A DNA stretch of 64,000 bases, taken from assembly GCA_963726755.1 (NCBI GenBank), contig CAVSDB010000001.1, positions 1,364,001 through 1,428,000 on the forward strand. The letters run 5' to 3'. Shown here one piece after another: positions 7,736 through 17,025 of this stretch (its first letter is position 1; the number at the start of each line of letters is the position of its first letter). Under the pieces are notes generated by a model. That model saw only the letters and a list, made by a program, of their open reading frames with translations, made no database searches and was not told the origin of the DNA. Origin of the DNA: DATKIY01 sp963726755. GTDB lineage: Bacteria; Actinomycetota; Actinomycetes; JAHEKZ01. Both the position numbers and the translations under genes were made by a program.

Positions 7736-10413
7736 TGTTGCCCTGACGCCGAGTTGCCCAACGCGGTCTGCGCTGCCGCAAGAGCGGACTCGACACCGGA
7801 CGGATCGCTACCGCCGCCTTGGGCAACGTCCGCCTTTCCGCCGCCCCGACCGCTGACTGCGGGGAGCGCTGACGCGAGAACGTCTTTGGCGAGCACACCT
7901 TGAGCCTGGCCCTGATCGTTGACCGCGGCCACCATCGCGACCTTGCCATCACTTACCGCAGCACCGAGTACGACGACCGGTTGCTCGCCGTCGCCGCGTC
8001 CTCGAATCTGCAGCACTAGTTCGCGGAGGTGATCCGCAGCGACGTCGTCAGGTGCTCGGAACCCGAAGTACCGGATGTTGTCGACCAGCACTCCTGGACC
8101 GGCGACGTCACCCACCGACGCCGACATCTGTTCTTTGCGCGCGCGTTCGATCTCCTTCTCGGCGTCACGCAGTCGCTGCACCAACGACGCTACCCGGTCG
8201 GGGAGTTCGTCGGCCGGTGCCTTGAGTTGTTCGGTGAGCAGATGCACAAGGGTGTGCTCACGAGCGAGGTAGCGGTAGGCGTCGATCCCCACGAGCGCTT
8301 CGATGCGTCGCACACCCGCCCCGATCGATGATTCGGCAAGCAGTTTGACGACGCCGAGTTGCCCGGTGCGACCTGCGTGAGTGCCACCGCAAAGTTCACG
8401 CGTCCAGTCACCGACACTGACGACCCGAACCACGTCGCCATACTTCTCACCGAAGAGTGCCATCGCGCCGGACGCACGGGCTTCGTCGATGGGCATCAGT
8501 TCAGCCTCGACGCTGAGGTCGTCAACCAGGATCTCGTTGACCCGCTGCTCGACGTCGGCAAGCACTGTCTTGGGGACGGCTCCCGCGTTGGGGAAGTCGA
8601 AGCGGAACCGACCAGGCGCATTCTCAGAACCTGCCTGCGTAGCCGTGTCGCCGAGCAACTCTCGCATCGCCTTATGAACCATGTGAGTCGCAGTGTGCGC
8701 GCGAGAAATGGCACGACGGCGTTCTACGTCAACCTCGCCGATCGCGGCCAGCCCGGTGTTGATCTCACCGTCAATAACTCGAGCACGGTGGACGTAGAGT
8801 CCCTCGACAGGTTGCTGCACGTCGTCAACCTCAAGGGTGGCGCCGTTGCTTAGGGTGACGAGGCCGGCGTCTGCGAGCTGACCGCCACCCTCAGCGTAGA
8901 ACGGTGTGCGGTCGAGAACGAGTTCGACCTCGTCGCCAGCTGTAGCTGCGGGAACCACTCCGCCGTCGCGAAGGATGCCTTTGACGATGCCCTCGGAACG
9001 CAATTCGGTGTAGCCGGTGAAGTCGGTGCGGCCAGCGACGTCCGCGAGTTCGCGATACGCGGCAACGTCGACGTGCCCAGACTTCTTCGCGCGGGAATCG
9101 GCCTTTGCGCGCTCGCGCTGCTCAGCCATCAGCCGACGGAAACCGTCTTGGTCGACCTCGAGTCCTTGCTCAGCGGCCATCTCGAGCGTGAGATCAATCG
9201 GGAATCCGTAGGTGTCGTGCAGTTTGAACGCTGCGTCGCCGCCAAGGCGGGTTTCTCCGGACTGCTTGGCGCCAACCGCCGCGAGATCGAAGATCTGTGT
9301 GCCGGCCTTGAGGGTCTGCAGGAACGAGGCTTCCTCGGCTTCGGCGACTGTGTGAATGCGCGCACGTTCAAGTTCTAGTTCGGGGTACTGAGGTCCCATT
9401 GCCTCGATCGACGCCGACACCAGTTCGCGCATCGTCTCGTCGGGACCGCCGATGAGACGCATGGATCGGATGACTCGTCGCATGATGCGGCGCAGCACGT
9501 AGCCGCGACCCTCGTTGCCCGGGACGACCTGATCGCCGATCAACATGACGGCAGTGCGAGCGTGATCAGCGACGACTCGGTAGCGCACGTCGTTGTCATG
9601 GTCGACGCCGTATGGCTTGCCAGTCAGGGCGACCGCGCGATCGAGAATGTGGCGCGTCGTGTCGATCTCGTAGAGGTTGTCGACGCCCTGCAACACCGTG
9701 GCCACTCGTTCCAAGCCCATGCCGGTATCGATGTTCTTAGCAGGAAGTTCGCCAACGACGTCGAAGTCCTCCTTGGTGCGGACCTCTCCTAGTGATTCCT
9801 GCATGAAGACTAAGTTCCAGATCTCCATGTAACGCTCTTCGTCGGCGATCGGGCCACCTTCGGCACCGTACTTGGGACCGCGGTCGTAATAGATCTCCGA
9901 GCAAGGTCCGCCTGGGCCAGCAACGCCCATGTGCCAATAGTTATCGCTGTAACCGCGACGCTGAATGCGTTCCAGGGGAACGCCCACGTCGCGGTGCCAG
10001 ATGTCGACGGCCTCGTCATCGGTATCGAAGACCGTCACCCAAAGCCGGTCAGGGTCAAGCCCATAGCCGCCGTCTGTTGTCGGCATCGTTACCAGTTCCC
10101 ACGCGAAGGGGATGGCGCCCTCTTTGAAGTAGTCGCCGAACGAGAAGTTGCCTGCCATTTGGAAGAACGACGCGTGCCGCGCTGTCTTGCCGACCTCTTC
10201 GATGTCAAGAGTCCGGACACACTTTTGGACGCTGACCGCGCGCGGGAACGGAGGCGTTTGCTCACCGAGAAAGTACGGCTTGAAGGGCACCATTCCGGCG
10301 TTCACAAGCAGCAACGTGGGATCAGGCAGCGGGAGGGGCGCCGATGGCACGACCGAGTGCCCACGCTCCTCGAAGAAGCGCAAGAATCTGCTACGAATCT
10401 CGGCCGACTGCAT
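7732..10413 (-). CDS. alaS: Alanyl-tRNA synthetase
   Basis: Class II synthetase of 893 residues. I place the start at the ATG at 10413 (MQSAEIRSRFLRFF), which has GAGGAG 9 nt upstream; an in-frame codon 51 nt earlier has no such site. The catalytic core shows VNAGMVPFKPYFLG and motif 2 (KTARHASFFQMAGNFSFGD). The editing domain has the zinc-site pair HTATHMVH and CGGTHAGRTGQLG. A coiled-coil (~residues 735-770) and the C-Ala domain (QPVVVLGAAVSDGKVAM, GRGGGKADVAQGGG) close the protein. All elements are present in one uninterrupted frame. Confidence 0.97.
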   Translation of the reverse strand: MQSAEIRSRFLRFFEERGHSVVPSAPLPLPDPTLLLVNAGMVPFKPYFLGEQTPPFPRAVSVQKCVRTLDIEEVGKTARHASFFQMAGNFSFGDYFKEGAIPFAWELVTMPTTDGGYGLDPDRLWVTVFDTDDEAVDIWHRDVGVPLERIQRRGYSDNYWHMGVAGPGGPCSEIYYDRGPKYGAEGGPIADEERYMEIWNLVFMQESLGEVRTKEDFDVVGELPAKNIDTGMGLERVATVLQGVDNLYEIDTTRHILDRAVALTGKPYGVDHDNDVRYRVVADHARTAVMLIGDQVVPGNEGRGYVLRRIMRRVIRSMRLIGGPDETMRELVSASIEAMGPQYPELELERARIHTVAEAEEASFLQTLKAGTQIFDLAAVGAKQSGETRLGGDAAFKLHDTYGFPIDLTLEMAAEQGLEVDQDGFRRLMAEQRERAKADSRAKKSGHVDVAAYRELADVAGRTDFTGYTELRSEGIVKGILRDGGVVPAATAGDEVELVLDRTPFYAEGGGQLADAGLVTLSNGATLEVDDVQQPVEGLYVHRARVIDGEINTGLAAIGEVDVERRRAISRAHTATHMVHKAMRELLGDTATQAGSENAPGRFRFDFPNAGAVPKTVLADVEQRVNEILVDDLSVEAELMPIDEARASGAMALFGEKYGDVVRVVSVGDWTRELCGGTHAGRTGQLGVVKLLAESSIGAGVRRIEALVGIDAYRYLAREHTLVHLLTEQLKAPADELPDRVASLVQRLRDAEKEIERARKEQMSASVGDVAGPGVLVDNIRYFGFRAPDDVAADHLRELVLQIRGRGDGEQPVVVLGAAVSDGKVAMVAAVNDQGQAQGVLAKDVLASALPAVSGRGGGKADVAQGGGSDPSGVESALAAAQTALGNSASGQQ

Positions 10414-10518
10414 GGGTGATGACTCCTCGTTGGGTGCCTCTGGCAGTGGCCAGGGCGGTCCCATCAGCCTATCGAAGGACCGTGGCTGTCCTCGGTACCT
10501 ACGTCGCGCCGTCGAAGG

Positions 10519-11868
10519 TCAGGAGTCTTCGTCGGCCGTCAGATGCTGTCGAAGTCGAGCCACTCGCTCGGTGAGTTCGCGCTCGTAGCCATGATTCGAC
10601 GGCTCGTAGTAGTGACGTCCGACGAGCTGATCCGGCGCGTACTGCTGGGCCACGACCCCCAGCTCGTCGTCGTGGGGATATCGATACGTCGTGCCATGAC
10701 CCAGGGACTCGGCGCCGCGGTAGTGCGCGTCGCGCAGGTGCGCCGGGACAGGTCCAGCGCGACCGGCACGCACATCTGCCAACGCCGAATCAATCGCCAC
10801 GATGATCGCGTTGGACTTCGGCGCCGTCGCGAGGTGGACGACTGCCTGTGCCAACGGGATCCGCGCCTCGGGCAGTCCAACGAACTGCGAGGCATGAAGC
10901 GCCGCGACGGCCGACTGCAGCGCGGTTGGGTCGGCCATCCCGATGTCCTCGCTGGCGTGGATGACCAACCGTCTCGCGATGAATCGTGGGTCCTCGCCGG
11001 CTTCGACCATGCGCGCGAGGTAGTGCAATGCAGCGTCCACGTCGCTGCCGCGGATGCTCTTGATGAACGCGCTGGCAACGTCGTAGTGCTGGTCACCTTG
11101 CCGGTCGTAGCGCACCGACGCCCGATCGACGGCCTCGGCGACCATCTCAACGTCGATGACCGCGCCGTCGACGTCCCGGCCGGCGGCGACGGCTTCGATC
11201 GCGGTTAGTGCGCGTCGGGCGTCCCCGCCAGAGAATCGCACGATGGCCGCACGCGCCTCGTCGTCGAGGGTGACGCGTCCACCGAGGCCGCGTTCGTCGG
11301 TGATCGCACGGTCGATCAGCTGTTCGATCGCGGCGTCGTCGAGCGTGCGTAGGGTGAGGAGCAACGAACGCGATAGCAGCGGCGACACGATCGCGAAGTG
11401 CGGATTCTCGGTTGTGGCTGCGATGAGAGTGACCCAGCCATTTTCGACCGCGGGCAGCAGCGCGTCCTGCTGGGTCTTAGAGAACCTGTGGACCTCGTCC
11501 ACGAACAGGACAGTCTCTGAGTCGCCGGTCGCCAGTCGTCGCCGGGCAGAGTCGATCACCTGTCGGACGTCCTTGACACCAGCCGTCACCGCGGAGAGTT
11601 CGACGAAACGTCGACCACCGGCGTAGCTGACGAGGTGAGCCAGCGTCGTCTTTCCGGTACCAGGTGGTCCCCAGAGGATGACTGAGACAGCTCCCCCGCT
11701 CTGGCCGTCCGCGCTGGCGTCGACCAGCCTGCGTAACGGACCGCCGGGGCCGAGCAGGTGGTCCTGGCCGACCACCTCGTCCAGCGTGCGAGGTCTCATC
11801 CGTACCGCGAGCGGTCCGCCGACGACGTCTTCAGCAGCCGCATCGAACAGGTCCGGTTCGTTCACCAC
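10519..11868 (-). CDS. rarA: Replication-associated recombination AAA+ ATPase RarA (MgsA)
   Basis: A 449-residue AAA+ ATPase of the RarA/MgsA/WRNIP1 family, which acts at stalled forks and resembles clamp-loader subunits. N-terminal motif LAVRMRPRTLDEVVGQDHLL, Walker A WGPPGTGKTTL, Walker B VLFVDEVHRFSK, sensor 1 LIAATTENPHF, and sensor 2 SGGDARRALTAIE. The C-terminal tetramerisation region includes YRYPHDDELGVVAQQYAP. The gene stands 105 bp upstream of alaS on the same strand and follows a 444-bp intergenic region containing two repeat copies. Confidence 0.94.
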   Translation of the reverse strand: MVNEPDLFDAAAEDVVGGPLAVRMRPRTLDEVVGQDHLLGPGGPLRRLVDASADGQSGGAVSVILWGPPGTGKTTLAHLVSYAGGRRFVELSAVTAGVKDVRQVIDSARRRLATGDSETVLFVDEVHRFSKTQQDALLPAVENGWVTLIAATTENPHFAIVSPLLSRSLLLTLRTLDDAAIEQLIDRAITDERGLGGRVTLDDEARAAIVRFSGGDARRALTAIEAVAAGRDVDGAVIDVEMVAEAVDRASVRYDRQGDQHYDVASAFIKSIRGSDVDAALHYLARMVEAGEDPRFIARRLVIHASEDIGMADPTALQSAVAALHASQFVGLPEARIPLAQAVVHLATAPKSNAIIVAIDSALADVRAGRAGPVPAHLRDAHYRGAESLGHGTTYRYPHDDELGVVAQQYAPDQLVGRHYYEPSNHGYERELTERVARLRQHLTADEDS

Positions 11869-11937
11869 GCCCTCACCCTAGGTCCGCCCTTCCCAACGCC
11901 CCCAACGCAACCTCCAACCCCCAAGAGCCAGAACCAG

Positions 11938-12017
11938 AATCCTAAGAACGACGCGTTCTCCCACACTGGTGCAACAAACTCCGCATTCATCCTGTGGATC
12001 CCGCGGCATCCACAGGA
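11938..12017 (+). repeat. Dispersed repeat copy A with terminal hairpin
   Basis: The copy reads AAGAACGACGCGTTCTCC, then a conserved ~30 bp stretch including CACTGGTGCAACAAACTC, then a terminal inverted repeat TCCTGTGGAT...ATCCACAGGA (10-bp perfect stem, 8-nt loop). It matches copy B with about three substitutions over ~75 bp and copy C with about half a dozen over the ~55 bp core. An A/C-rich, G-poor tract lies on its left. It stands ~70 bp upstream of rarA. Confidence 0.85.
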
Positions 12018-12206
12018 ACCGTGAGGTGTGGATGTAGGACGTTCGCACCACGATGCGCTGACTTGGCCAGGGCGCACTGTCGCTTCCGGCCAGGTTCGCA
12101 GCCGCCCACCGCGTCAATGGTGTCCGCTCACTGTCACTGCCTCGAACACGACGCCTCCTCGCGCTGAGGCGGCAAGTCGTCCGCGCCCGAGCGGAGCCTG
12201 ACTGAC

Positions 12207-12285
12207 CTTGTGGATCCCGCGGGATCCACAGGATGAATACGGAGTTTGTTGCACCAGTGTGGGAGAACGCGTCGTTCTTAGAATT
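12207..12285 (-). repeat. Dispersed repeat copy B, inverted relative to copy A
   Basis: Reading on the minus strand this copy has the same core as copy A. Its terminal hairpin is a perfect 22-bp palindrome at 12209-12230 (arms TGTGGATCCCG/CGGGATCCACA). It begins about 28 bp after the aspS stop. With copy A it forms a long inverted repeat with a ~190-bp loop. Confidence 0.85.
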
Positions 12286-12312
12286 TTGTTCTCAGGCTTC
12301 TGGGTGTTGGGT

Positions 12313-14073
12313 TCAGGTTTTGCGGGTTTCGGGTTTTGGTGGTGTGGGGTCGATGCCGGCTTCGGCTCGTTGGGCCGCAGTGATCGGCGTCGGGGCTCCG
12401 GTCAAGGGGTCGCCGCCCGAGGCGGTCTTGGGGAACGCGATGACCTCACGAATCGACTCCGCTCCACCGAGCAACGCGACGAGTCGGTCAAGCCCGAAGG
12501 CGATCCCACCATGTGGCGGGGGGCCGTACTTGAACGCTTCGAGCAGGAATCCGAACTTGCTCTCGGCTTCTTCTTCAGAGAAACCGATCACATCGAATAC
12601 TCGACGCTGTACGTCTGACCGGTGGATACGAATCGAGCCGCCACCGATCTCGTTCCCGTTCAGCACCATGTCGTACGCAAACCCGAGGGCCTCCGCCGGT
12701 GACTTATCGAACGACTCGAGCCAGTCAGTGTGCGGTGACGTGAACATGTGGTGGACAGCAGTCCAGCCACCCTCACCGTCGGCCTCGAACAACGGCGCGT
12801 CAACGATCCATAGAAACGCCCACTGCGACTCGTCGATCAAATCGCAGCGTTGACCGATCTCGAGTCGAGCAGCACCCAATAGAGGCAGCGCTTCGGACCG
12901 CTCCCCGGCAGCAAAGAACACCGCATCCCCAGGGGTGGCGCCAACCGCGGAAGCTAACCCATCGCGCTCCGCATCGGACAGGTTCTTCGCCACCGGACCA
13001 CTCAGTGAGCCGTCTGGCTGCAGCAGGACGTACGCCAACCCACGTGCACCCCGAGCCTTCGCCCAGTCCTGCCAACCATCGAGTTCCTTGCGGGACTGGC
13101 TGGCTCCCCCTGGCATGACCACCGCGCCGACGTGCCACGAGTCTGACTGCCGCTGAAACACCCGGAACGTCGTCTCGGCGAAGTAGTCGGTCAACTCAAC
13201 CAGTTCGCAGTCGAACCGGACGTCGGGCTTGTCCGAGCCGTAACGCTTCATCGCCTCCGCGTACGTCAACTGCGGCAGCGGCAGAGGGACCTCGTACGCA
13301 TGGATGTCGCGCCACAACGCGGCGACGATCTCTTCACCAAGCGTCAGTACGTCAGCCTGCTCGACGAACGACATCTCGATGTCTAGCTGTGTGAACTCCG
13401 GCTGCCGATCCGCACGAAAGTCCTCGTCACGAAAACAGCGCGCGATCTGGTAATAGCGCTCCATGCCCGCGACCATCAGCAGTTGCTTGAACAACTGCGG
13501 CGACTGCGGCAGCGCGTACCAAGAACCTGGCTGCAGGCGTACTGGGACCAGAAAGTCGCGCGCACCCTCGGGCGTTGACCGCGTCAGGTACGGAGTCTCG
13601 ATCTCTAGGAAGTCGTGCTCGTCCATGACGTCGCGAATCACCTTGGTCGCCCGTGCCCGCAATCGGATCAAGCGACCAGGCTCTTCACGACGCAGATCGA
13701 GGTAGCGATGCCGCAACCGCGCGTCTTCGCCAACGGTTAGATGCTCGTCGATCGGGAACGGGAGTGGCGCGGCCTCTGACAGCACTTCGACCTCAGAGAC
13801 GATGACCTCGACGCCGCCACTCGGCAACTCCGGATTCTCGTTACCCGCCGGGCGTTCGACAACTTCTCCGACGACTTTCAGGCAGTACTCACTACGCAGG
13901 TCGCCAGCAACCGCCGAGTCGCGGATCACCACCTGCGCCACACCTGAGGAGTCGCGCAGATCCAAGAACGCCACCCCACCGTGGTCGCGACGACGCGCAA
14001 TCCACCCAGCCAGGACCACCTGCTCGCCCGCATCTGCGGTGCGCAGCGTCCCAGCCCCTCGGGTGCGGATCAC
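12313..14073 (-). CDS. aspS: Aspartyl-tRNA synthetase
   Basis: Class IIb synthetase of 586 residues. The N-terminal OB-fold anticodon domain contains GWIARRRDHGGVAFLDLRD. The catalytic core has TPYLTRSTPEGARDFLVP, motif 2 FRDEDFRADRQPEFTQLD, the bacterial GAD insertion (~290-410), and motif 3 GIAFGLDRLVALLGG with the C-terminal AFPKTASGGDPLTGAP. Its start overlaps the hisS stop by 4 bp, the usual hisS-aspS pair. Whether it also charges tRNA-Asn, as many actinobacterial enzymes do, cannot be decided here. Confidence 0.96.
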   Translation of the reverse strand: MIRTRGAGTLRTADAGEQVVLAGWIARRRDHGGVAFLDLRDSSGVAQVVIRDSAVAGDLRSEYCLKVVGEVVERPAGNENPELPSGGVEVIVSEVEVLSEAAPLPFPIDEHLTVGEDARLRHRYLDLRREEPGRLIRLRARATKVIRDVMDEHDFLEIETPYLTRSTPEGARDFLVPVRLQPGSWYALPQSPQLFKQLLMVAGMERYYQIARCFRDEDFRADRQPEFTQLDIEMSFVEQADVLTLGEEIVAALWRDIHAYEVPLPLPQLTYAEAMKRYGSDKPDVRFDCELVELTDYFAETTFRVFQRQSDSWHVGAVVMPGGASQSRKELDGWQDWAKARGARGLAYVLLQPDGSLSGPVAKNLSDAERDGLASAVGATPGDAVFFAAGERSEALPLLGAARLEIGQRCDLIDESQWAFLWIVDAPLFEADGEGGWTAVHHMFTSPHTDWLESFDKSPAEALGFAYDMVLNGNEIGGGSIRIHRSDVQRRVFDVIGFSEEEAESKFGFLLEAFKYGPPPHGGIAFGLDRLVALLGGAESIREVIAFPKTASGGDPLTGAPTPITAAQRAEAGIDPTPPKPETRKT

Positions 14074-15331
14074 GACAGTCGTCCCTTCAACGTGGCAACT
14101 AACTCGGTCAACTTCACCGGCTGCTGGTCACCAGACTCCATCTCTTTGACTCCGGCGACGCCGTCAGCCATGTCACGCTCCCCCAGTACGACGGTGTACC
14201 GCGCGCCAGAGCGGTCCGCCGACTTCATTGCGCCCTTGAGTCCCTTGCCTCCGTACTCGAGGTCGGCGCGCACTCCAGCTTGACGCAACTCCGCGAGCAG
14301 TTTGACCAAGTACGTCTTCGCTTCGTCACCCAGCGGCACCAAGAACACCTCGACGCGCGCCGCCGACCCCGGCTCGACTTCCTCCGCGACACACGCCAGC
14401 AACGTGCGATCGACTCCCAGACCAAAGCCAATGCCAGGAAGTGATTGACCGCCCAACATTTCAAGCAACCCGTCGTACCGACCGCCGCCACCGATCGCGG
14501 ACTGCGCCCCGAGCCCGTCGTGCGCGAACTCGAAGAGCGTGCGCGTGTAGTAGTCGAGGCCCCGGACCAAGCGCGGTTCGTCTTCCCAGGTGACGCCAAG
14601 CAGTCGCAGGTACTCCTTGAGCGAATCGTGATGTGCCTGGCACGCCTCACATAAGTGGTCTGAGATAAGCGGTGCGTCGACGAGTTGCGCCTGCACCTCA
14701 GGACGCTTGTCGTCAAGCACACGCAACGGGTTCACGGCCGCGCGCTCGCGCGTTGGCTCGTCCAGGTCCAACGTCGCCAGGAACTCCTGCAGCACGCGCA
14801 CGATACGCGGGACGGCACTCAGCGCAGCCCAGCGAGTTAAGCAGTAACCGAACGCGACTCAATCCGAGCGCCCGATACGACGTCCACGCCAGCCAGATGA
14901 CCTCGGCATCGATGGCCGGGTCTGACGATCCGACGGTCTCGACACCGACCTGCGTGTGCTGTCGGTAGCGACCAGACTGTGGCCGTTCGTACCGGAAGTT
15001 GGGGCCGGTGTACCAGACCTTGACCGGCAGTTGGCCCGCGGTCGAGCCCGTTCTCCGCGATGGCCCGCAACACTCCAGCCGTGCCTTCGGGACGAAGGGT
15101 CAACGATCGCCCACCGCGATCCTCGAAGGTGTACATCTCTTTGGTGACGACGTCCGTGGACTCTCCGACGCCTCGGACGAAGAGCGCGGTGTCCTCGAAC
15201 ATCGGGGTGTCGATGAATCCGTAGCCAGCCGAACGAGGGGGCGCAGACAGTGCCTCACGCACGGCAAGCCAGGAAGCAGACTGCGGCGGGACGACGTCGT
15301 ACGTTCCCTTAGGCGCGCGAAATACCGTCAC
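14070..15331 (-). CDS. hisS: Histidyl-tRNA synthetase (two frameshifts)
   Basis: Class II synthetase. The first frame gives FRAPKGTYDVVPP, FEDTALFVRGVGE and LTLRPEGTAGVLRAIAENG. An extra C near 15033 shifts the frame; the next gives VWYTGPNFRYERPQSGRYRQ (motif 2). A second shift near 14805 leads into the last frame with the HisA motif LVRGLDYYTRTLFEF and GGGGRYDGLLEMLGG. The C-terminal anticodon domain runs to the TGA overlapping the aspS start. Corrected length is ~420 residues, as expected. An essential gene broken twice argues for base-call errors rather than decay. Confidence 0.93.
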
Positions 15332-15336
15332 GGCAC

Positions 15337-16055
15337 CTACAACCCCCGCCCGCGAGCTTGACTGGGAGTCGGCTCGGCGAGGAATGGGTTGCTCGCTCGC
15401 TCACGTCCGATCGTCGTCGCTTCTCCATGCCCCGGAAGCACCAACGTGTCGTCGGACAGTGGGAGCACCTTGCTCGCTAGTGACTGCAGCATCTGCTCGT
15501 GCGATCCACCGGGCAGATCGGTTCGCCCGATCGATCCCGCAAACAGCACATCACCGGACAACAAGGTCTGCGTCGGCTGCTGGTCCAGACCATTCGCACC
15601 GTCTGGCGCCCCGGGTAGCCGGAACATCACCGACCCAGGGGTGTGTCCGGGCGCGTGGTCGACTTCGATCCGCAGACCGGCCATCTCTAATGGCTCTTCA
15701 CCGATCAGGCGGACGTCGTCAGGCTCAACCCAGGTCAGTCGCCCGCCGAACATTGCCGCCGTCTCGGGGCTGATCCCCTTCATCGGGTCGGCGAGCAACT
15801 CGCGGTCCCCCGGGTGGATGTAGGCGGGCAAACCTCGGGCCGTCCCGACCGGGCACCACCGAGAACGTGTGATCAATGTGCCCGTGCGTCAACAACACCG
15901 CCACGGGCTCAAGGCGGTGCTCTCGAAGCAGGGCAGTCCACACCGTCGGCCACTTCGATACCGGGGTCGACCACGATGCACTGTTCCCCAGCAGCTGGGG
16001 CCACGACGTAGACGTTGGTCCCGAACGCCACCGAGGGGAAGCCAGCGATCAGCAC
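15337..16055 (-). CDS. MBL-fold hydrolase, glyoxalase II-like (two frameshifts)
   Basis: The start is a GTG at 16055 with AGGAGG 9 nt upstream, reading MLIAGFPSVAFGTNVYVV. The metal motif THGHIDHTFSVV is in a second frame, after a shift near 15940. A further shift near 15845 leads to ARGLPAYIHPGDRELL, HAPGHTPGSVMFRLPG, LLSGDVLFAGSIGRTDLPGG and LPGHGEATTIGRERASNP. These are the five metal-site regions of hydroxyacylglutathione hydrolase-like MBL proteins. Corrected length is ~239 residues. It ends 5 bp before hisS, a pairing common in actinobacteria. The substrate is unknown; mycothiol- or glutathione-linked thioesters are possible. Confidence 0.88.
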
Positions 16056-16245
16056 GTGGATCAGCCTCCTGTTGACTCGATGGACCGGTTGAGCCTACCT
16101 GGGATGCCAGGGCGACTACCTGGGCGTCAGCGCCTGGGTAGGGACGTTTCTGGCCACCACGGTCTGGACCGCTCCAGAACGTTCCTACACTGGTGCGGCC
16201 GACTTCGCCCTGGAGTCTCGGCGCTGGGTATGACGAGGAGAGTTC
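16056..16245. promoter_or_regulatory. Divergent intergenic region with inverted repeat
   Basis: This 190-bp gap separates the leftward MBL gene from the rightward cyclophilin gene, so it should hold two promoters. It contains the inverted repeat TCTGGACCGCTCCAGA (16163-16178) and a TACACT at 16186-16191 that could be a -10 for the rightward gene. No convincing -35 accompanies it, so the promoter call is tentative. Confidence 0.35.
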
Positions 16246-17025
16246 GTGGCGACCAAGAAGAAGCAGCGCAAGGCAGCGGCCCGTGCGAACTACGAGGCCT
16301 ATCTCACACGCAAGGCAGAGCAGGCGCGCCGTCGTAAGCGCAGGGACATCATCATCGGCGTGGTTGTCGCGGTGGCGATCGTCGTTGGGTTCGGAGTCTG
16401 GACCTCGGTCCAGGGTGACGACACCCCAGCGCCCGCGGCCGAGCCGGCTGCCAGCCCTTCCGCAACTCCGTCCGCATCCACGTCGCCCAAGAGCTATGAC
16501 AAACCCGAACAAGTGCTCAACGACAAGACTCCTGCCACGGCCACCCTCAAAACCAACCAGGGCACCATCACGATCGACCTTGATGTGAAGAACGCCCCGA
16601 AGAACAGCAACTCCATCGCGTTCCTGGCCGGAGAGGGCTACTTCGACAACACGTCGTGCCACCGCCTCACGACCAGTGATTCACTGTCGGTCCTGCAGTG
16701 CGGTGACCCAACGGGTACCGGTAGCGGCGGCCCCGGCTACACCGTCGCTGACGAAAACCTGCCGAAGGCGGGCAAGAACAACTACCCAGCCGGGACGGTC
16801 GCGATGGCCGAGCCGCAGGGCGGCCAAGCTGGTAGCCAGTTCTTCTTGGTCTACGAGGACTCGACGCTTCCGCCTGACTACACGATCGTTGGTCACATCG
16901 ATTCGGGACTCGACATCTTGCGGCAAGTCGCCCAAGGTGGAGTCGCTGCTGGGAGCCCCAACGTCGACGACGGTGCCCCCGCGACGCCAGTCACAATCAA
17001 GTCCGTCACGATTAACCAGAGTTGA
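16246..17025 (+). CDS. Membrane-anchored cyclophilin-type peptidyl-prolyl isomerase
   Basis: A 259-residue protein starting at a GTG with GAGGAG a few bases upstream. The N-terminus is strongly basic (KKKQRKAAARANYEAYLTRK), followed by one transmembrane helix at ~34-53 and a Ser/Pro/Ala linker to ~80. The cyclophilin domain (~95-257) has KTNQGTITIDLDVKNAPKN, a cysteine-rich FDNTSCHRLTTSDSLSVLQC, GGPGYTVADENLP and GSQFFLVYEDSTLPPDYTIV. The usual catalytic FHRV is here CHRLTT, as in other actinobacterial extracytoplasmic PPIases. The active domain should face the outside. Its stop overlaps the DUF349 gene start by one base. Confidence 0.92.
   Translation: MATKKKQRKAAARANYEAYLTRKAEQARRRKRRDIIIGVVVAVAIVVGFGVWTSVQGDDTPAPAAEPAASPSATPSASTSPKSYDKPEQVLNDKTPATATLKTNQGTITIDLDVKNAPKNSNSIAFLAGEGYFDNTSCHRLTTSDSLSVLQCGDPTGTGSGGPGYTVADENLPKAGKNNYPAGTVAMAEPQGGQAGSQFFLVYEDSTLPPDYTIVGHIDSGLDILRQVAQGGVAAGSPNVDDGAPATPVTIKSVTINQS

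Larger units (their letters stand above)
11869..12312. other. 444-bp intergenic region between aspS and rarA holding an inverted pair of repeats
   Basis: No credible gene fits here. The region consists of an A/C-rich tract (11881-11937), repeat copy A (11938-12017), about 190 bp of unique sequence, and repeat copy B in opposite orientation (12207-12285), followed by the aspS stop side. Both aspS and rarA read leftwards, so it holds the aspS terminator region and the rarA promoter region. I could not identify a convincing -35/-10 pair. Confidence 0.7.
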
